A stretch of 64,000 nucleotides of DNA from Polycladomyces abyssicola (GTDB lineage Bacteria > Bacillota > Bacilli > Thermoactinomycetales > JIR-001): positions 2,282,001 through 2,346,000 of the forward strand of contig NZ_AP024601.1 of assembly GCF_018326425.1 (NCBI RefSeq), written 5' to 3'. A program made the position numbers and the translations under genes. Position 1 is the stretch's first letter. Every line of letters starts with the position of its first letter. Shown here piece after piece: positions 8,168-17,416 of the stretch. Below the pieces are notes generated by a model. The model was not told where the DNA came from, did not search any database, and worked only from the letters and a program-made list of their open reading frames with translations.

Positions 8168-9472
8168 GTGAAATCCTGGGTATCCCGGATCGCGCTGTCC
8201 GTAGTCCTCGTATTGTTGCTCGGCGCCCTCGCGGGCTGCGGCATCCCGAAAAACGACGCTGATAATCCGAAGAAATCGGACGGTCCGATTACGCTGGAAT
8301 TTTGGACGATCAACTTGAAAAAGGATTTCTCCGATTATATTCAAGGTCTGATCCAGTCATACGAAAAGGCCCATCCCAATGTGAAAATCAAATGGGTGGA
8401 CGTCCCCGGACAGGAAGTGGACCGCAAGCTGCTGGCCGCTCTTGCTGCGGGTGAAGCGCCTGACGTCGTCAACTTGGACAGCATGAACCTGCCCAAATTC
8501 GTTGACCAAGACGCCCTTGCTCCTGTTGACGGGTTGCTCCAGCCAAACGATCTGAACGCCTACTTCGCCAACCTGCGCCAAGGCCTCACGTTCAACGGCA
8601 AACTGATGGCTGTGCCGTGGTATCACGCCGGTCCGTATATCGGTATGATCAACACGGATCTGTATAAAAAAGCCGGATTGGACCCGAACAAACCGCCCGC
8701 CAATCTGGATGAAGCACTCCAGCACGGCAAACTGATTCATCAGAAACTCTCCAACGTATACGGCTCCAACACGTTCCCCAACATCATGCTCATGGTCGCC
8801 GAAGGATTGCCGATCCTGAGTCCCGACAAGAAAAAAGCCGTCTTCAATTCCCCGCAACACGTCCAATTCGTCCAAAAATTCGTCGATGCTTACAAAACCG
8901 GTGCCATCTCCAGCGGCGTGATCGGCAAAGAGGAGCGTTCCCTGCCGCAAAACCTGGAAAACGAACAAGTCGCCATCGCCACGATGCAAGGAGCCTTCAA
9001 CCTGACAAAAATCGAGAAAAACGCACCCAACGTCTTTCAAAAAATCAAAGTGACCCCGCCGATGAAAGGAAAAGCAGGCATTATCCCGCTCAAGGGCATT
9101 CAGACCCTCGTCGTTCCCAAAGCGAGCGCCCATCCGAAAGAAGCGGCCGATTTCGCCAAGTTCGTCACCAGTCCGGAGAATCAGTTGGCATTCTGCAAAC
9201 TGGTCCCCATCTTCCCGTCGACCGAACAGACACTGAAAGATCCCTTCTTTACCCAATTTGAAGTAAAGACCAAACAGGATGAAGCCCGCAAGATCATGGT
9301 TTCCTCGATGAAAGAAGTCGTCAGCGATACCTTGGGCATTCAAAACGAGCAGGATTTGCGCGATGCATTTGATGAAGAAATGCGTGCGGTGCTGATGGGG
9401 AAAAAATCGGTCAAGCAAGGTCTGGATGATGCTGTGAAGAAATGGAACGAAAGCCTCGCCCAGTCTCAGTGA
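8168..9472 (+). CDS. Sugar ABC transporter substrate-binding lipoprotein (family 1)
   Basis: 434 residues: a signal peptide with a hydrophobic core and a LAGC lipobox, then an extracellular solute-binding fold (LEFWTINLKKDF, long bilobal domain). It captures a sugar or oligosaccharide outside the membrane and delivers it to the permeases encoded just downstream. The GTG at 8168 is chosen because AAGGAG (8154-8159) lies 8 nt upstream and gives a normal MKSW-type signal peptide; an ATG at 8162 is too close to that site. First gene of the rightward importer operon. Confidence 0.9.
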   Translation: MKSWVSRIALSVVLVLLLGALAGCGIPKNDADNPKKSDGPITLEFWTINLKKDFSDYIQGLIQSYEKAHPNVKIKWVDVPGQEVDRKLLAALAAGEAPDVVNLDSMNLPKFVDQDALAPVDGLLQPNDLNAYFANLRQGLTFNGKLMAVPWYHAGPYIGMINTDLYKKAGLDPNKPPANLDEALQHGKLIHQKLSNVYGSNTFPNIMLMVAEGLPILSPDKKKAVFNSPQHVQFVQKFVDAYKTGAISSGVIGKEERSLPQNLENEQVAIATMQGAFNLTKIEKNAPNVFQKIKVTPPMKGKAGIIPLKGIQTLVVPKASAHPKEAADFAKFVTSPENQLAFCKLVPIFPSTEQTLKDPFFTQFEVKTKQDEARKIMVSSMKEVVSDTLGIQNEQDLRDAFDEEMRAVLMGKKSVKQGLDDAVKKWNESLAQSQ

Positions 9473-9541
9473 TGCTTCGTATGTGAAACTACAGAACCGA
9501 TCGTTCAGGGACGTGTTTTCCCGCCTTCCGTCAACTGTGCC

Positions 9542-9578
9542 GATGCACCCCGACGGGAAAACCGTCCCTTGTTGCATC
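9542..9578 (+). other. Hairpin between binding-protein and permease genes
   Basis: GATGCA (9542-9547) pairs with TGCATC (9573-9578), and GACGG with CCGTC inside. There is no T-run. Hairpins here commonly stabilise the binding-protein message and partly block read-through, giving more binding protein than permease. The rest of the 9473-9740 gap shows no gene. Confidence 0.4.
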
Positions 9579-9740
9579 AACCGTTGTTTCGGATGTGACT
9601 GGTGATTACTGTCCACATTGCTTTCCCGGCTCGCTCTACCTGCACCCTGGGAGCGAGCGAAAAGAGACTACCCGAATAAATCGCTTTACCTGACACACCC
9701 TTATCGACCGCTTTTCATCTTCGTAAAAGGAGGCGATGTG

Positions 9741-10682
9741 ATGTCGATGCCCACACCGACACAACCGGTCCCGCAGTCGCAAGTCCCCCCTCGACCCCGT
9801 ACCCGCCTTGGCCTCCGCCGTTTTCCCTGGGTGCCGTATTTGTTTTTGCTACCGGGGGTGGCGTTTTTCGTTATATTTGACTACATCCCGGCATTCAACG
9901 CTTTGTATCTCTCGTTCACAAAATATCACGTACTCTCTCCACCTGAGTGGGTGGGACTGGAAAACTATCACGACATGCTGAATGATCCATCGTTCTGGAA
10001 GGCGCTGAAAAACTCATTTGCCTATATGGTGATCATGGTTCCCATGTTGGTGGTAATCCCGCTATTTCTCGCCATTCTGGTCAATCAAAAACTGAAAGGC
10101 ATCCATCTCTTCCGCGTCGCCTATTACCTACCCGTCGTCACGTCGATGGTCACGGTCTCGATCACGTGGAACTATCTCTATCACGAAAGCGGTCTTCTTA
10201 ATTATCTGCTGATCACGTTGGGGATTTTGTCCAAACCGATCAGTTGGCTGTTGGACGTGAACACGGCCATTTTTGCTGTGGCTCTCGTGGAATCTTGGAA
10301 ATCGATGGGCTTTTACATGATCATTTATCTCGCGGGTTTGCAGTCCGTTCCGCAGGATCTGATCGAAGCGGCCCGGGTGGACGGTGCCAACCGGTTGCGA
10401 ATCATATGGCACGTCATCATCCCGATGTTGCGGCCGTTTGTCGCTTTGTGCGTGGTCATGGCTGGCATGGGTTCGATGCAGGTGTTTACCAGTGTGTTCA
10501 TGCTGACCCAGGGCGGACCGCTGGACAGTACGACCAATTTAACGTATTTGATCTACGATCTCGCTTTCCAAAAGCTGAACATGGGCTACGCTAGCGCGGT
10601 CGGTATGGTGCTGTGGGTGATTCTATTGGTATTGTCCATATTGAATTTTCGACTGTCCCACGGAGGTGAACGCATGCAATGA
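9741..10682 (+). CDS. Sugar ABC transporter permease (MalF-type)
   Basis: 313 residues, about six transmembrane helices after a proline-rich cytoplasmic N-terminus. The ATPase-docking EAA loop appears as EAARVDGANRLRIIWHVIIP. With the next gene it forms the membrane channel of the importer. The ATG at 9741 has AAAAGGAGG 7 nt upstream; the longer frame from 9618 has no ribosome binding site. The stop overlaps the next start in ATGA. Confidence 0.9.
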   Translation: MSMPTPTQPVPQSQVPPRPRTRLGLRRFPWVPYLFLLPGVAFFVIFDYIPAFNALYLSFTKYHVLSPPEWVGLENYHDMLNDPSFWKALKNSFAYMVIMVPMLVVIPLFLAILVNQKLKGIHLFRVAYYLPVVTSMVTVSITWNYLYHESGLLNYLLITLGILSKPISWLLDVNTAIFAVALVESWKSMGFYMIIYLAGLQSVPQDLIEAARVDGANRLRIIWHVIIPMLRPFVALCVVMAGMGSMQVFTSVFMLTQGGPLDSTTNLTYLIYDLAFQKLNMGYASAVGMVLWVILLVLSILNFRLSHGGERMQ

Positions 10683-11524
10683 CCCACAAAAGATGGAGCC
10701 GGTTGAAGCGGATGGCGAAAACCGCAGGGATGTATGTTGTGCTTACGGCGATCGCCTGTCTGTTCGTCGGCCCTTTCATCCTGCTGATCTCCACCGCCTT
10801 CAAATCGGACAGTCAGCCGGTGTTCAGCTTTCCGCCACAGTGGATTCCCGATCCGCCGGTATGGGACAACTTCCATCAGGCGTGGAACGATATCCCGTTC
10901 CCTCGTTACATGTTTAACTCGTTTTTCCTGGTTGGCGTCATGGTGCCGCTACACCTTTTTCTTGCATCCATCACTGCTTACCCGCTGGCACGGATGCGTT
11001 TTTTTGGACGAAACTTCATCTTTTACGGGATTATCGCTACGATGTTTATTCCACCCGAAGTGATGTTGATTCCGCGTTTTCTCTTGGTTAAAACATTGAA
11101 CATGACCGACAGTTACTGGGGTATTATCATCCCCGGACTTTTGGGGGGATTTGCCGTCTTTCTCATGAGACAGGCCTATCTCGCCATTCCCAGAGAGTTG
11201 GAGGAAGCGGCCATTATCGACGGATGCGATCCTTTTCGCATGTGGTGGAGCATCATGTTGCCGCTGACGGCTCCCACCACCGCTGCTCTCGGCGTTTTTT
11301 CGTTCATCTCTGTGTGGAATTCGTTCATCTGGCCGCTGATCGTACTGAAATCACCCGAGCTTTATCCGTTGTCACTCGGCTTGGCCTACTTGGCCGGCAC
11401 CTTCGGATTTGATGTCAAATCGCTGGCCGCAGGTGCCGTCATCTCGGTCACACCCATCATCATCTTCTTCCTGCTGATGCAACGGTATTTCATCTACGGA
11501 ATGCAGGGTGCAGTGAAAAAATAG
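10679..11524 (+). CDS. Sugar ABC transporter permease (MalG-type)
   Basis: 281 residues, six predicted helices, with the EAA loop EEAAIIDGCDPFRMWWSIML. It is the partner of the preceding permease and translationally coupled to it; GGAGG at 10662-10666 helps initiation. No ATP-binding subunit follows, so the importer probably borrows a shared MsmK/MsmX-type ATPase encoded elsewhere, as many Bacillota sugar importers do. Confidence 0.9.
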   Translation: MTHKRWSRLKRMAKTAGMYVVLTAIACLFVGPFILLISTAFKSDSQPVFSFPPQWIPDPPVWDNFHQAWNDIPFPRYMFNSFFLVGVMVPLHLFLASITAYPLARMRFFGRNFIFYGIIATMFIPPEVMLIPRFLLVKTLNMTDSYWGIIIPGLLGGFAVFLMRQAYLAIPRELEEAAIIDGCDPFRMWWSIMLPLTAPTTAALGVFSFISVWNSFIWPLIVLKSPELYPLSLGLAYLAGTFGFDVKSLAAGAVISVTPIIIFFLLMQRYFIYGMQGAVKK

Positions 11525-11586
11525 GAAGGTTACAGAACAAAGTCGGTCCACCGACCCACGTCCAAAACGAATCCCCCACAGCAATT

Positions 11587-11615
11587 CACCCACCCTTTTT
11601 GAGCCGGGTGGGTGA
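11587..11615. terminator. Weak hairpin between convergent importer and YciI genes
   Basis: CACCCACCC and GGGTGGGTG form a 9-bp stem around a T-rich loop, between the permease stop (11524) and the convergent YciI gene. No T-run follows on either strand, so terminator activity is uncertain. Confidence 0.3.
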
Positions 11616-11624
11616 TACCAAACA

Positions 11625-11879
11625 TTATATCTTCCACTCGTGCAGTTCCAAACGCCGAACGCCATGAACCACATACGGATCACGTTCCGCCATCTCTCTA
11701 GCTTCCTCCAATGAATCGGCGATGTACACCACCATTCCTCCCGAACCGTCCGCAAATGGTCCTTTCGCAAAAATCTTTCCCTGTTCAGCCAACTGATCCA
11801 GATACGCCAGGTGATCCGGCCGATACTTCTGGTTCAGCTCCGGTTTCTCCATGTGCAATATGGCCGCAAAATATGCCAT
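11625..11879 (-). CDS. YciI family protein
   Basis: 84 residues: a small ferredoxin-like alpha/beta protein with the YCII-domain pattern (HLAYLDQLAEQGKIFAKGPF, then a Gly-rich strand, then a conserved Asp in AERDPYVV). Homologues are small dehydrochlorinase-like or uncharacterised proteins; the function is unknown here. The ATG at 11879 is chosen because AAAGGGAG lies upstream and the protein then begins like the family; the frame extends to 11939 without a better start. Confidence 0.75.
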   Translation of the reverse strand: MAYFAAILHMEKPELNQKYRPDHLAYLDQLAEQGKIFAKGPFADGSGGMVVYIADSLEEAREMAERDPYVVHGVRRLELHEWKI

Positions 11880-11980
11880 CGACGATCGATCTCCCTTTCT
11901 TTTTTCATCTATTTTAGCCATAGCAAAAGGGAGCAACAACTCCTCACGTCAACAGAAATCGAATCTGTCAGGTTCCCTGT

Positions 11981-14347
11981 TCATCCATCAACATTTTCTT
12001 TTTTTTCTCCTCCCAGTTGCAGAACGTCCTTGTACCGCTGATAGACAAACGAGACAGTCAGTAGGATCAGACCCAGACCGATGAAGGAGAAGATACGATA
12101 CAACGTATCGAGGAAGGACAAATCCAAAATGAAAATCTTCAGGATCGTGATGCCGAACAGTATGATCGACGTGATCCGAACCGTCTGGACCCGGCGGATG
12201 ATCCCGATCACTATCAGTCCGATCGAGTATAGCAACCATACGCCGGAAAGAGAGAGTTGTTGCAGGTTTTCATAGAAATGAATGGTGTCGGTTTTGGATG
12301 GATTGGTTGCAAGAATCAACCGGTCAAATATGTCCCTCGTCTCAGTGGACAACAGTTCCCAGATCAGCAGAAAAATCGCCACGTGCGCCGTCAAAGACAC
12401 CCAACGAGCAAATCGCGCGATACCGGGAGCTGTCTGCAACTGCCGTTTCAACAACCATCCGCCGACAGCCAAACAGACAAATGCCGCAAACCGCATATTG
12501 AACACCGGTACAAACTGACTCACGTCATGAGGATACCCTTCCCCCAGCACCATCGCCCACAAAACGGCCAGCACATACGTACCCGCTCCTGCCCAAACCG
12601 GAACCCCCAACCGGAACCGAGAACCGATCCATCCCATCGCCAATGAGTAGAGGAGCCAGGCAATCACATTCCATAATGGCTCTTGATTTGGCCACGCGTC
12701 GTGCGTCACCTTTTCCAGATAAAACGACCACACATCTGCCTGAAACGAGATCCAGCATAAAAGCGTGAACGCTCCCACACCGTGCCACACGCGGGACATC
12801 ACCATTCCTGTTTTTCCCGGTAAATGTCGGGCCCACCATCCCCCGATCGCAAGGGACGCCGCCAATACCCCTGAATGCAGCGTTTGCTGGTTCAAGAATG
12901 GCCATAACTGGGTGATATCGAAGGATTCACTTCGTTCGATCCACATCCAAAATGCCAAGAAGGCCAACCCGCTGGCAGCAAACCAGTCCATACGCGATTG
13001 CCGCACTGAACCCATTCGAGCCACTACGGCCGCTTCGATTGCCCAGATGATGCCCAGTGTCACACCGGAGAAAAACATCGCCGTTGCTACAGCCGCATGA
13101 GTAAGTGCCGACATCCGGTACTGAACGGCTTCGACAGTGGCCCATCCACGCCGGACGGCAATGTGCGACAGCCAGAAATACAACGCACCTGCAAACAACA
13201 ACAGCAAACCGCCCCATTTTTCATAGTTCTGATACGACGCGGCGTAGGACAGGCTCAGGAACCATCCCGTATTCACCCCAGCGACGATACGCCCGATCAT
13301 CTGCGCCGTTTCGGACAGATGTTGGCTACGGTTGGCACGGATGGTATCAAACCAGGTAAACAACGCCCAATACAAGGTGAGGAACAGGATTCCCATCCAC
13401 CACTGATCATGACGGGAAAGGAATGCGAACCAAACGACATACAGGAGATAAGTAGCACCTGCGGTCATCGGCAACAACCATGAGAGCCACACCATTTTTT
13501 TCCGGATCACCCACAACAATCCCGCTGACAACAGGGCGATGTAGCCCAGCAGTCCGATATCGTTGGGATTCTCGGAGCTGAGCAGAAAGGGGGTCAGATA
13601 TCCACCGGCCCAACCCAGTACGGAAATCGCAAGCGAATCATGACGGATCGCCACCCAAAAGGCAAGGACCGTCATGGCCGACATCAGCAACAGTGCCACG
13701 GATTGCGGTACCAGATGATAAAAGTTGAACGACGCATACACAGTCAGGTAACCGATGGCCACGCCTGCTCCAAACAATCCCTGGGCAAAAATGGGCAGAC
13801 CTTTATTGTGCCATCGGGAACCCAATCCCAGCAATGCGGCGGTCACCAATGCACCGATCAACACACGAGCCGTTTCATTCAGCCACTGATGATCAAACGC
13901 ATATTTGAGGAAAAAGCCCAAACCGATCATCAGGGCAACGGCACCGACCCGATTTAACCATTTCCCTCCGATCAGCATCTCCCACTCCGCACGCGTACGT
14001 GACGGTTTGGTGGGGCGGAAAGCAGCAGGAGAACCTGCGGTAACTCCCGGCGTAGCAGGAGCTGGAGCCGGCCGGGAGGGTACGGACGGTACCGTAACCG
14101 ATGGGTCCCAAGTCCAGTGCGGGGGTTGAGGGACATCAGCCGGCGAAGGTGGCGGTACCGATGCTTGGGTTTCACGGCCAGGCTGCGGCATTGTCTGTAT
14201 ACCATGCTCCAAATCCGCCATGCGCGACTTCAGTGTTTTGACTTGTTTCCATAAAGAAACCACTGCGAAAATCATGCCGAAATAAATAATGGACAGAACA
14301 AACAAAAATAACACCAGCAAAGTGAGAAGAAATCCATCCAAATCCAA
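11981..14347 (-). CDS. DUF2339 domain multi-pass membrane protein
   Basis: 788 residues. An N-terminal membrane helix is followed by a short charged region (about 35-55), a Pro-rich linker (about 60-120) and then some 20 hydrophobic segments. The segment MLIGGKWLNRVGAVALMIGLGFFLKYAFD (split here: MLIGGKWLNRVGAV then ALMIGLGFFLKYAFD) is typical of DUF2339 proteins. No enzymatic motif was seen; function unknown, possibly cell-envelope related. Translation appears to start at TTG 14347, with GGAGG 7 nt upstream. Confidence 0.82.
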   Translation of the reverse strand: MDLDGFLLTLLVLFLFVLSIIYFGMIFAVVSLWKQVKTLKSRMADLEHGIQTMPQPGRETQASVPPPSPADVPQPPHWTWDPSVTVPSVPSRPAPAPATPGVTAGSPAAFRPTKPSRTRAEWEMLIGGKWLNRVGAVALMIGLGFFLKYAFDHQWLNETARVLIGALVTAALLGLGSRWHNKGLPIFAQGLFGAGVAIGYLTVYASFNFYHLVPQSVALLLMSAMTVLAFWVAIRHDSLAISVLGWAGGYLTPFLLSSENPNDIGLLGYIALLSAGLLWVIRKKMVWLSWLLPMTAGATYLLYVVWFAFLSRHDQWWMGILFLTLYWALFTWFDTIRANRSQHLSETAQMIGRIVAGVNTGWFLSLSYAASYQNYEKWGGLLLLFAGALYFWLSHIAVRRGWATVEAVQYRMSALTHAAVATAMFFSGVTLGIIWAIEAAVVARMGSVRQSRMDWFAASGLAFLAFWMWIERSESFDITQLWPFLNQQTLHSGVLAASLAIGGWWARHLPGKTGMVMSRVWHGVGAFTLLCWISFQADVWSFYLEKVTHDAWPNQEPLWNVIAWLLYSLAMGWIGSRFRLGVPVWAGAGTYVLAVLWAMVLGEGYPHDVSQFVPVFNMRFAAFVCLAVGGWLLKRQLQTAPGIARFARWVSLTAHVAIFLLIWELLSTETRDIFDRLILATNPSKTDTIHFYENLQQLSLSGVWLLYSIGLIVIGIIRRVQTVRITSIILFGITILKIFILDLSFLDTLYRIFSFIGLGLILLTVSFVYQRYKDVLQLGGEKKENVDG

Positions 14348-14458
14348 AGCTTGCCCTCCTTTTCCAAATCTTTTCCTCCGGTCTTTTCATATTATGATGA
14401 AACCCTGTTATTTTCAACCATTTCCGACATCGCACGTATCCGACGCAAGTGTTTTGAC

Positions 14459-14487
14459 TTGACAAACTTTTCTTTCAAATGTTATTT
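14459..14487 (+). promoter_or_regulatory. Candidate promoter of the oxidoreductase operon
   Basis: A perfect TTGACA (14459-14464) is followed after 17 bp by TTATTT (14482-14487), a poor -10. TACAAT at 14494-14499 is a better -10 but badly spaced. An activator may be needed. Confidence 0.4.
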
Positions 14488-14529
14488 TTTCATTACAATC
14501 CTTTTCCATGAATTAACATAAAGGAGAGG

Positions 14530-15582
14530 ATGACCACGAAACAGGTTCGATATGCTCTGGCCGGATGCGGCTCCGTTTCCCAATTTCACGTCCAAGCCAT
14601 CCAATCCATTCCGCAGGCGGAGCTGGTCGCCGTGTTCAACCGGACACCGGAGAAGGCACAATCTATCAGCGAACGAACGGGTGCGGCGCGACATACGGAT
14701 TACGCGGATATGCTGTCCCGTCCGGACGTGGATGCGGTGATTCTCTGCACCGCCAGCGGTTTGCATGCGCCGATGGCTCTGGAAGCGATTGAGGCGGGCA
14801 AACACGTTGTTATCGAAAAACCGCTCGCACTCACATTGGAGGATGCCCGGGAGGTAATCCACTCTGCCAGGGAAAAAGGGGTCACACTATCTGTCATTTC
14901 CCAACGTCGTTTTGAACCGGCCCACCAAGTAGTGAAAAAGATGATCGACCATGGTGAGTTCGGCAAGATCCTGAGCGCCGAGGTACATGTGCGGTTTCAC
15001 CGGACACCGCATTACTATGCCTCAGGGGATTGGCGCGGCACACCCGAGATGGACGGCGGCGCCCTGATGAATCAGGCAATTCATTCGATCGATCTGTTGT
15101 GCTGGTTGTTGGGACCGGTACAATCGGTTTCCGGGGTTGTGCACACGCGCGTTCACGCGATCCGTGCCGAAGACACGGCTGTGGGGTGGGTTCAATTTAT
15201 GGATGGTGCAATTGGATTGATTCAAGGCTCTACCGCCATGTATCCCGGATTCGCCCCGGAACTCCATATCTACGGAGAACGCGGAGCGGTCCGCATCGTG
15301 GGTACCGACATCGTTACCTGGACGTTTGAGGGGAACCAACCACCTCCACCCGATCTCGCCACGTCTGCCGGCACCAGCGGAGCAAGCGACCCCCAAGCGA
15401 TTGGTGCCTACTATCATGAACAACAACTGCGGGATATCACGGAAGCCATACTAGATGGAAGATCCCCGCTCATCACCGGAGAAGACGGCTACCGTGCCTT
15501 GAAGGTCGTTCTGGGCATTTATGAATCGGCGAAAACAGGCCGGACGGTTGTTTTTTCACCCGAACCGGTGACGGGGTATTAA
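14530..15582 (+). CDS. Gfo/Idh/MocA family NAD(P)-dependent oxidoreductase
   Basis: 350 residues. An N-terminal Rossmann domain (YALAGCGSVSQFHVQ) is followed by the family's EKPLALT motif (about residue 98), which carries the conserved Lys and Pro, and a C-terminal alpha/beta domain with DGGALMNQAIHSIDLLCWLLG including the catalytic-type His/Asp. These enzymes oxidise or reduce sugar or cyclitol hydroxyls. AAGGAG is close to the ATG (3 nt), but no better start exists. First gene of a rightward unit with two more genes. Confidence 0.9.
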   Translation: MTTKQVRYALAGCGSVSQFHVQAIQSIPQAELVAVFNRTPEKAQSISERTGAARHTDYADMLSRPDVDAVILCTASGLHAPMALEAIEAGKHVVIEKPLALTLEDAREVIHSAREKGVTLSVISQRRFEPAHQVVKKMIDHGEFGKILSAEVHVRFHRTPHYYASGDWRGTPEMDGGALMNQAIHSIDLLCWLLGPVQSVSGVVHTRVHAIRAEDTAVGWVQFMDGAIGLIQGSTAMYPGFAPELHIYGERGAVRIVGTDIVTWTFEGNQPPPPDLATSAGTSGASDPQAIGAYYHEQQLRDITEAILDGRSPLITGEDGYRALKVVLGIYESAKTGRTVVFSPEPVTGY

Positions 15583-15640
15583 AGAAAATCGGGGAAGCTG
15601 AGGGGGGCCATCCGAATCCGGCAGAAGGAGTGTGCAAAGG

Positions 15641-17248
15641 ATGTTGAAACCCTATTACATCCGTGATATTTTGGGAGATTACGCCGGAGAACTACGGGAA
15701 AGCCAGCCCCGTGCCGACGGCGTTCGCCATGTGGACACGCCCGGCATGATTCAATCCTTACGGGAACTCAACGTCAATACGTACCTCTATTTGATTTGGC
15801 ACGAAAAAACAGACTGGGACGATTTGCGTAAAGAATTCCTGCCAGCAGCCAAACAAGCGGGTATCGACGTGTGGGTATATCTGGTACCCCCCAGCGAATC
15901 CGCCACCAAACGATCGGAACCATACGGTACGGATTATATCGCCTGGGCAGATGCGATCGGTCGTCTCTCCCGCCAATACGATAACTTGAAAGCATGGGCA
16001 ATCGACGATTTCAGCCACAATCTCGGTTTTTACACTCCCGAATACGTGCAGCAAATGCAAAACGCCGCACGTGCGCAAAATCCGTACTTGCAATTTCTGC
16101 CCCAGATGTATTTCCCCGATATCACACCGCAGTTTGTTGATCAGTATGCATCCTGCATTGACGGTATCATCATGGCCTACCGGGACGATCCGTACCGGAA
16201 CACGCAACGAACAGACACCCTGGAAGATCAGCTCGATCATCTAAGCCGTTTGCTGAAACCTTATCAGCTGCCGTACGTATTGATGGTGTATGCCAGCAAG
16301 TTGTCCGCCACACCTGCCAATCCCACACCTCGCTATGTAGAGGAAGTGGTGCGCACCGGACTGTATATGATGACACAGGACCGCGCCCAAGGTGTCGTCA
16401 CCTACGTATTGAAAAAAGAGTTTGAACCGGAACCGTCCGATGACGTCGCTTCTTCCGGCAAGGGGTATTTCAGCTTCTTCGTTCCCGCAGGAACGCCCAC
16501 GCTTGCCGGAGATCGCGCTGAAATCCAGCAAGTGATCCATCCCACCCCCGCTGCCCCCCAACAGAAACTGACATTCTCCCACTATGACACCTACAGCAAC
16601 CTGCTGGGCGCCGGTTATCACTACAAACAAGTATTGATCGATACCCAAGTGGTGTGGGAACAAGATGTGGCCACGGACAGCGATGGAACATGGAAAGAGG
16701 TGACGCTGGACCTCACACCTTACCTCAAGGGAAAACGGGTCGCAACCCTGATATTCCGGCTTTATGACAAACGCGGTGTGTCCAATTTCTGGGTCAATGT
16801 AGGATTTGATCGGATTCGCCCTGTCGGATTTACGCTGCAAGATCCCGACTTTGAGGAAGGTTACGGTTGGACCGTTCGAACCAGCACCCGAAGCATGGTT
16901 GCGGAAAATCTCATCTACAATCCCCAGCGGCAAGCCGATACGTTCGCCGCCGTACAAACAGCCTATCTATTCTATGATTTGTATGCTTCGGCCGTCCGTT
17001 CGACCGACTCTTCGGTGTGGGAACATGTCCGATGTTTGATCGAGATGGCTGATTGCGTATGGAACGGACGGGATCAGGAGGCACGCAGGTGGTTGGAAGC
17101 TTGGTTGTTCGCCTTGTCTAACTACAGCAGTGCTTGGTCGGATCATCACATCGAACACTTCCGCGCCAAAGGAGACAAATTGCGCCGACTGCTGCTCAAA
17201 GCGAAAAAAGCAGAATTGAAGCATCATCTGTCCTCATTGTCACCGTAG
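15641..17248 (+). CDS. Unrecognised 535-residue protein, glycoside-hydrolase-like N-terminal half
   Basis: I do not recognise the family. No signal peptide or membrane segment is seen, so it is probably cytoplasmic. Residues about 1-270 alternate strands and helices like a TIM barrel, with acidic positions at strand ends such as the Asp pair in AWAIDDFSHN and the Asp pair in IIMAYRDDPYR. Residues about 310-400 are strand-rich, like a carbohydrate-binding beta-sandwich. The last ~120 residues are helical. It sits between two sugar oxidoreductase genes, so a role on a sugar substrate is likely but unproven. The ATG at 15641 has AAGGAG 10 nt upstream. Confidence 0.75.
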   Translation: MLKPYYIRDILGDYAGELRESQPRADGVRHVDTPGMIQSLRELNVNTYLYLIWHEKTDWDDLRKEFLPAAKQAGIDVWVYLVPPSESATKRSEPYGTDYIAWADAIGRLSRQYDNLKAWAIDDFSHNLGFYTPEYVQQMQNAARAQNPYLQFLPQMYFPDITPQFVDQYASCIDGIIMAYRDDPYRNTQRTDTLEDQLDHLSRLLKPYQLPYVLMVYASKLSATPANPTPRYVEEVVRTGLYMMTQDRAQGVVTYVLKKEFEPEPSDDVASSGKGYFSFFVPAGTPTLAGDRAEIQQVIHPTPAAPQQKLTFSHYDTYSNLLGAGYHYKQVLIDTQVVWEQDVATDSDGTWKEVTLDLTPYLKGKRVATLIFRLYDKRGVSNFWVNVGFDRIRPVGFTLQDPDFEEGYGWTVRTSTRSMVAENLIYNPQRQADTFAAVQTAYLFYDLYASAVRSTDSSVWEHVRCLIEMADCVWNGRDQEARRWLEAWLFALSNYSSAWSDHHIEHFRAKGDKLRRLLLKAKKAELKHHLSSLSP

Positions 17249-17416
17249 TGTCCTCAAAGGTCACACACAAGAATTCGGCATCCAACTGTAGGATTTTGCT
17301 GACCAACTACTGTCAAAAGCGAGCCGTCTCCAGCCAAGCGACTCTGAAGAAAAGGAGCGAAGGCGGGAGGCGGCTGTTCGTGTCATCAGTCTCGGCTTTT
17401 GCGAGGAGCGATGCAT

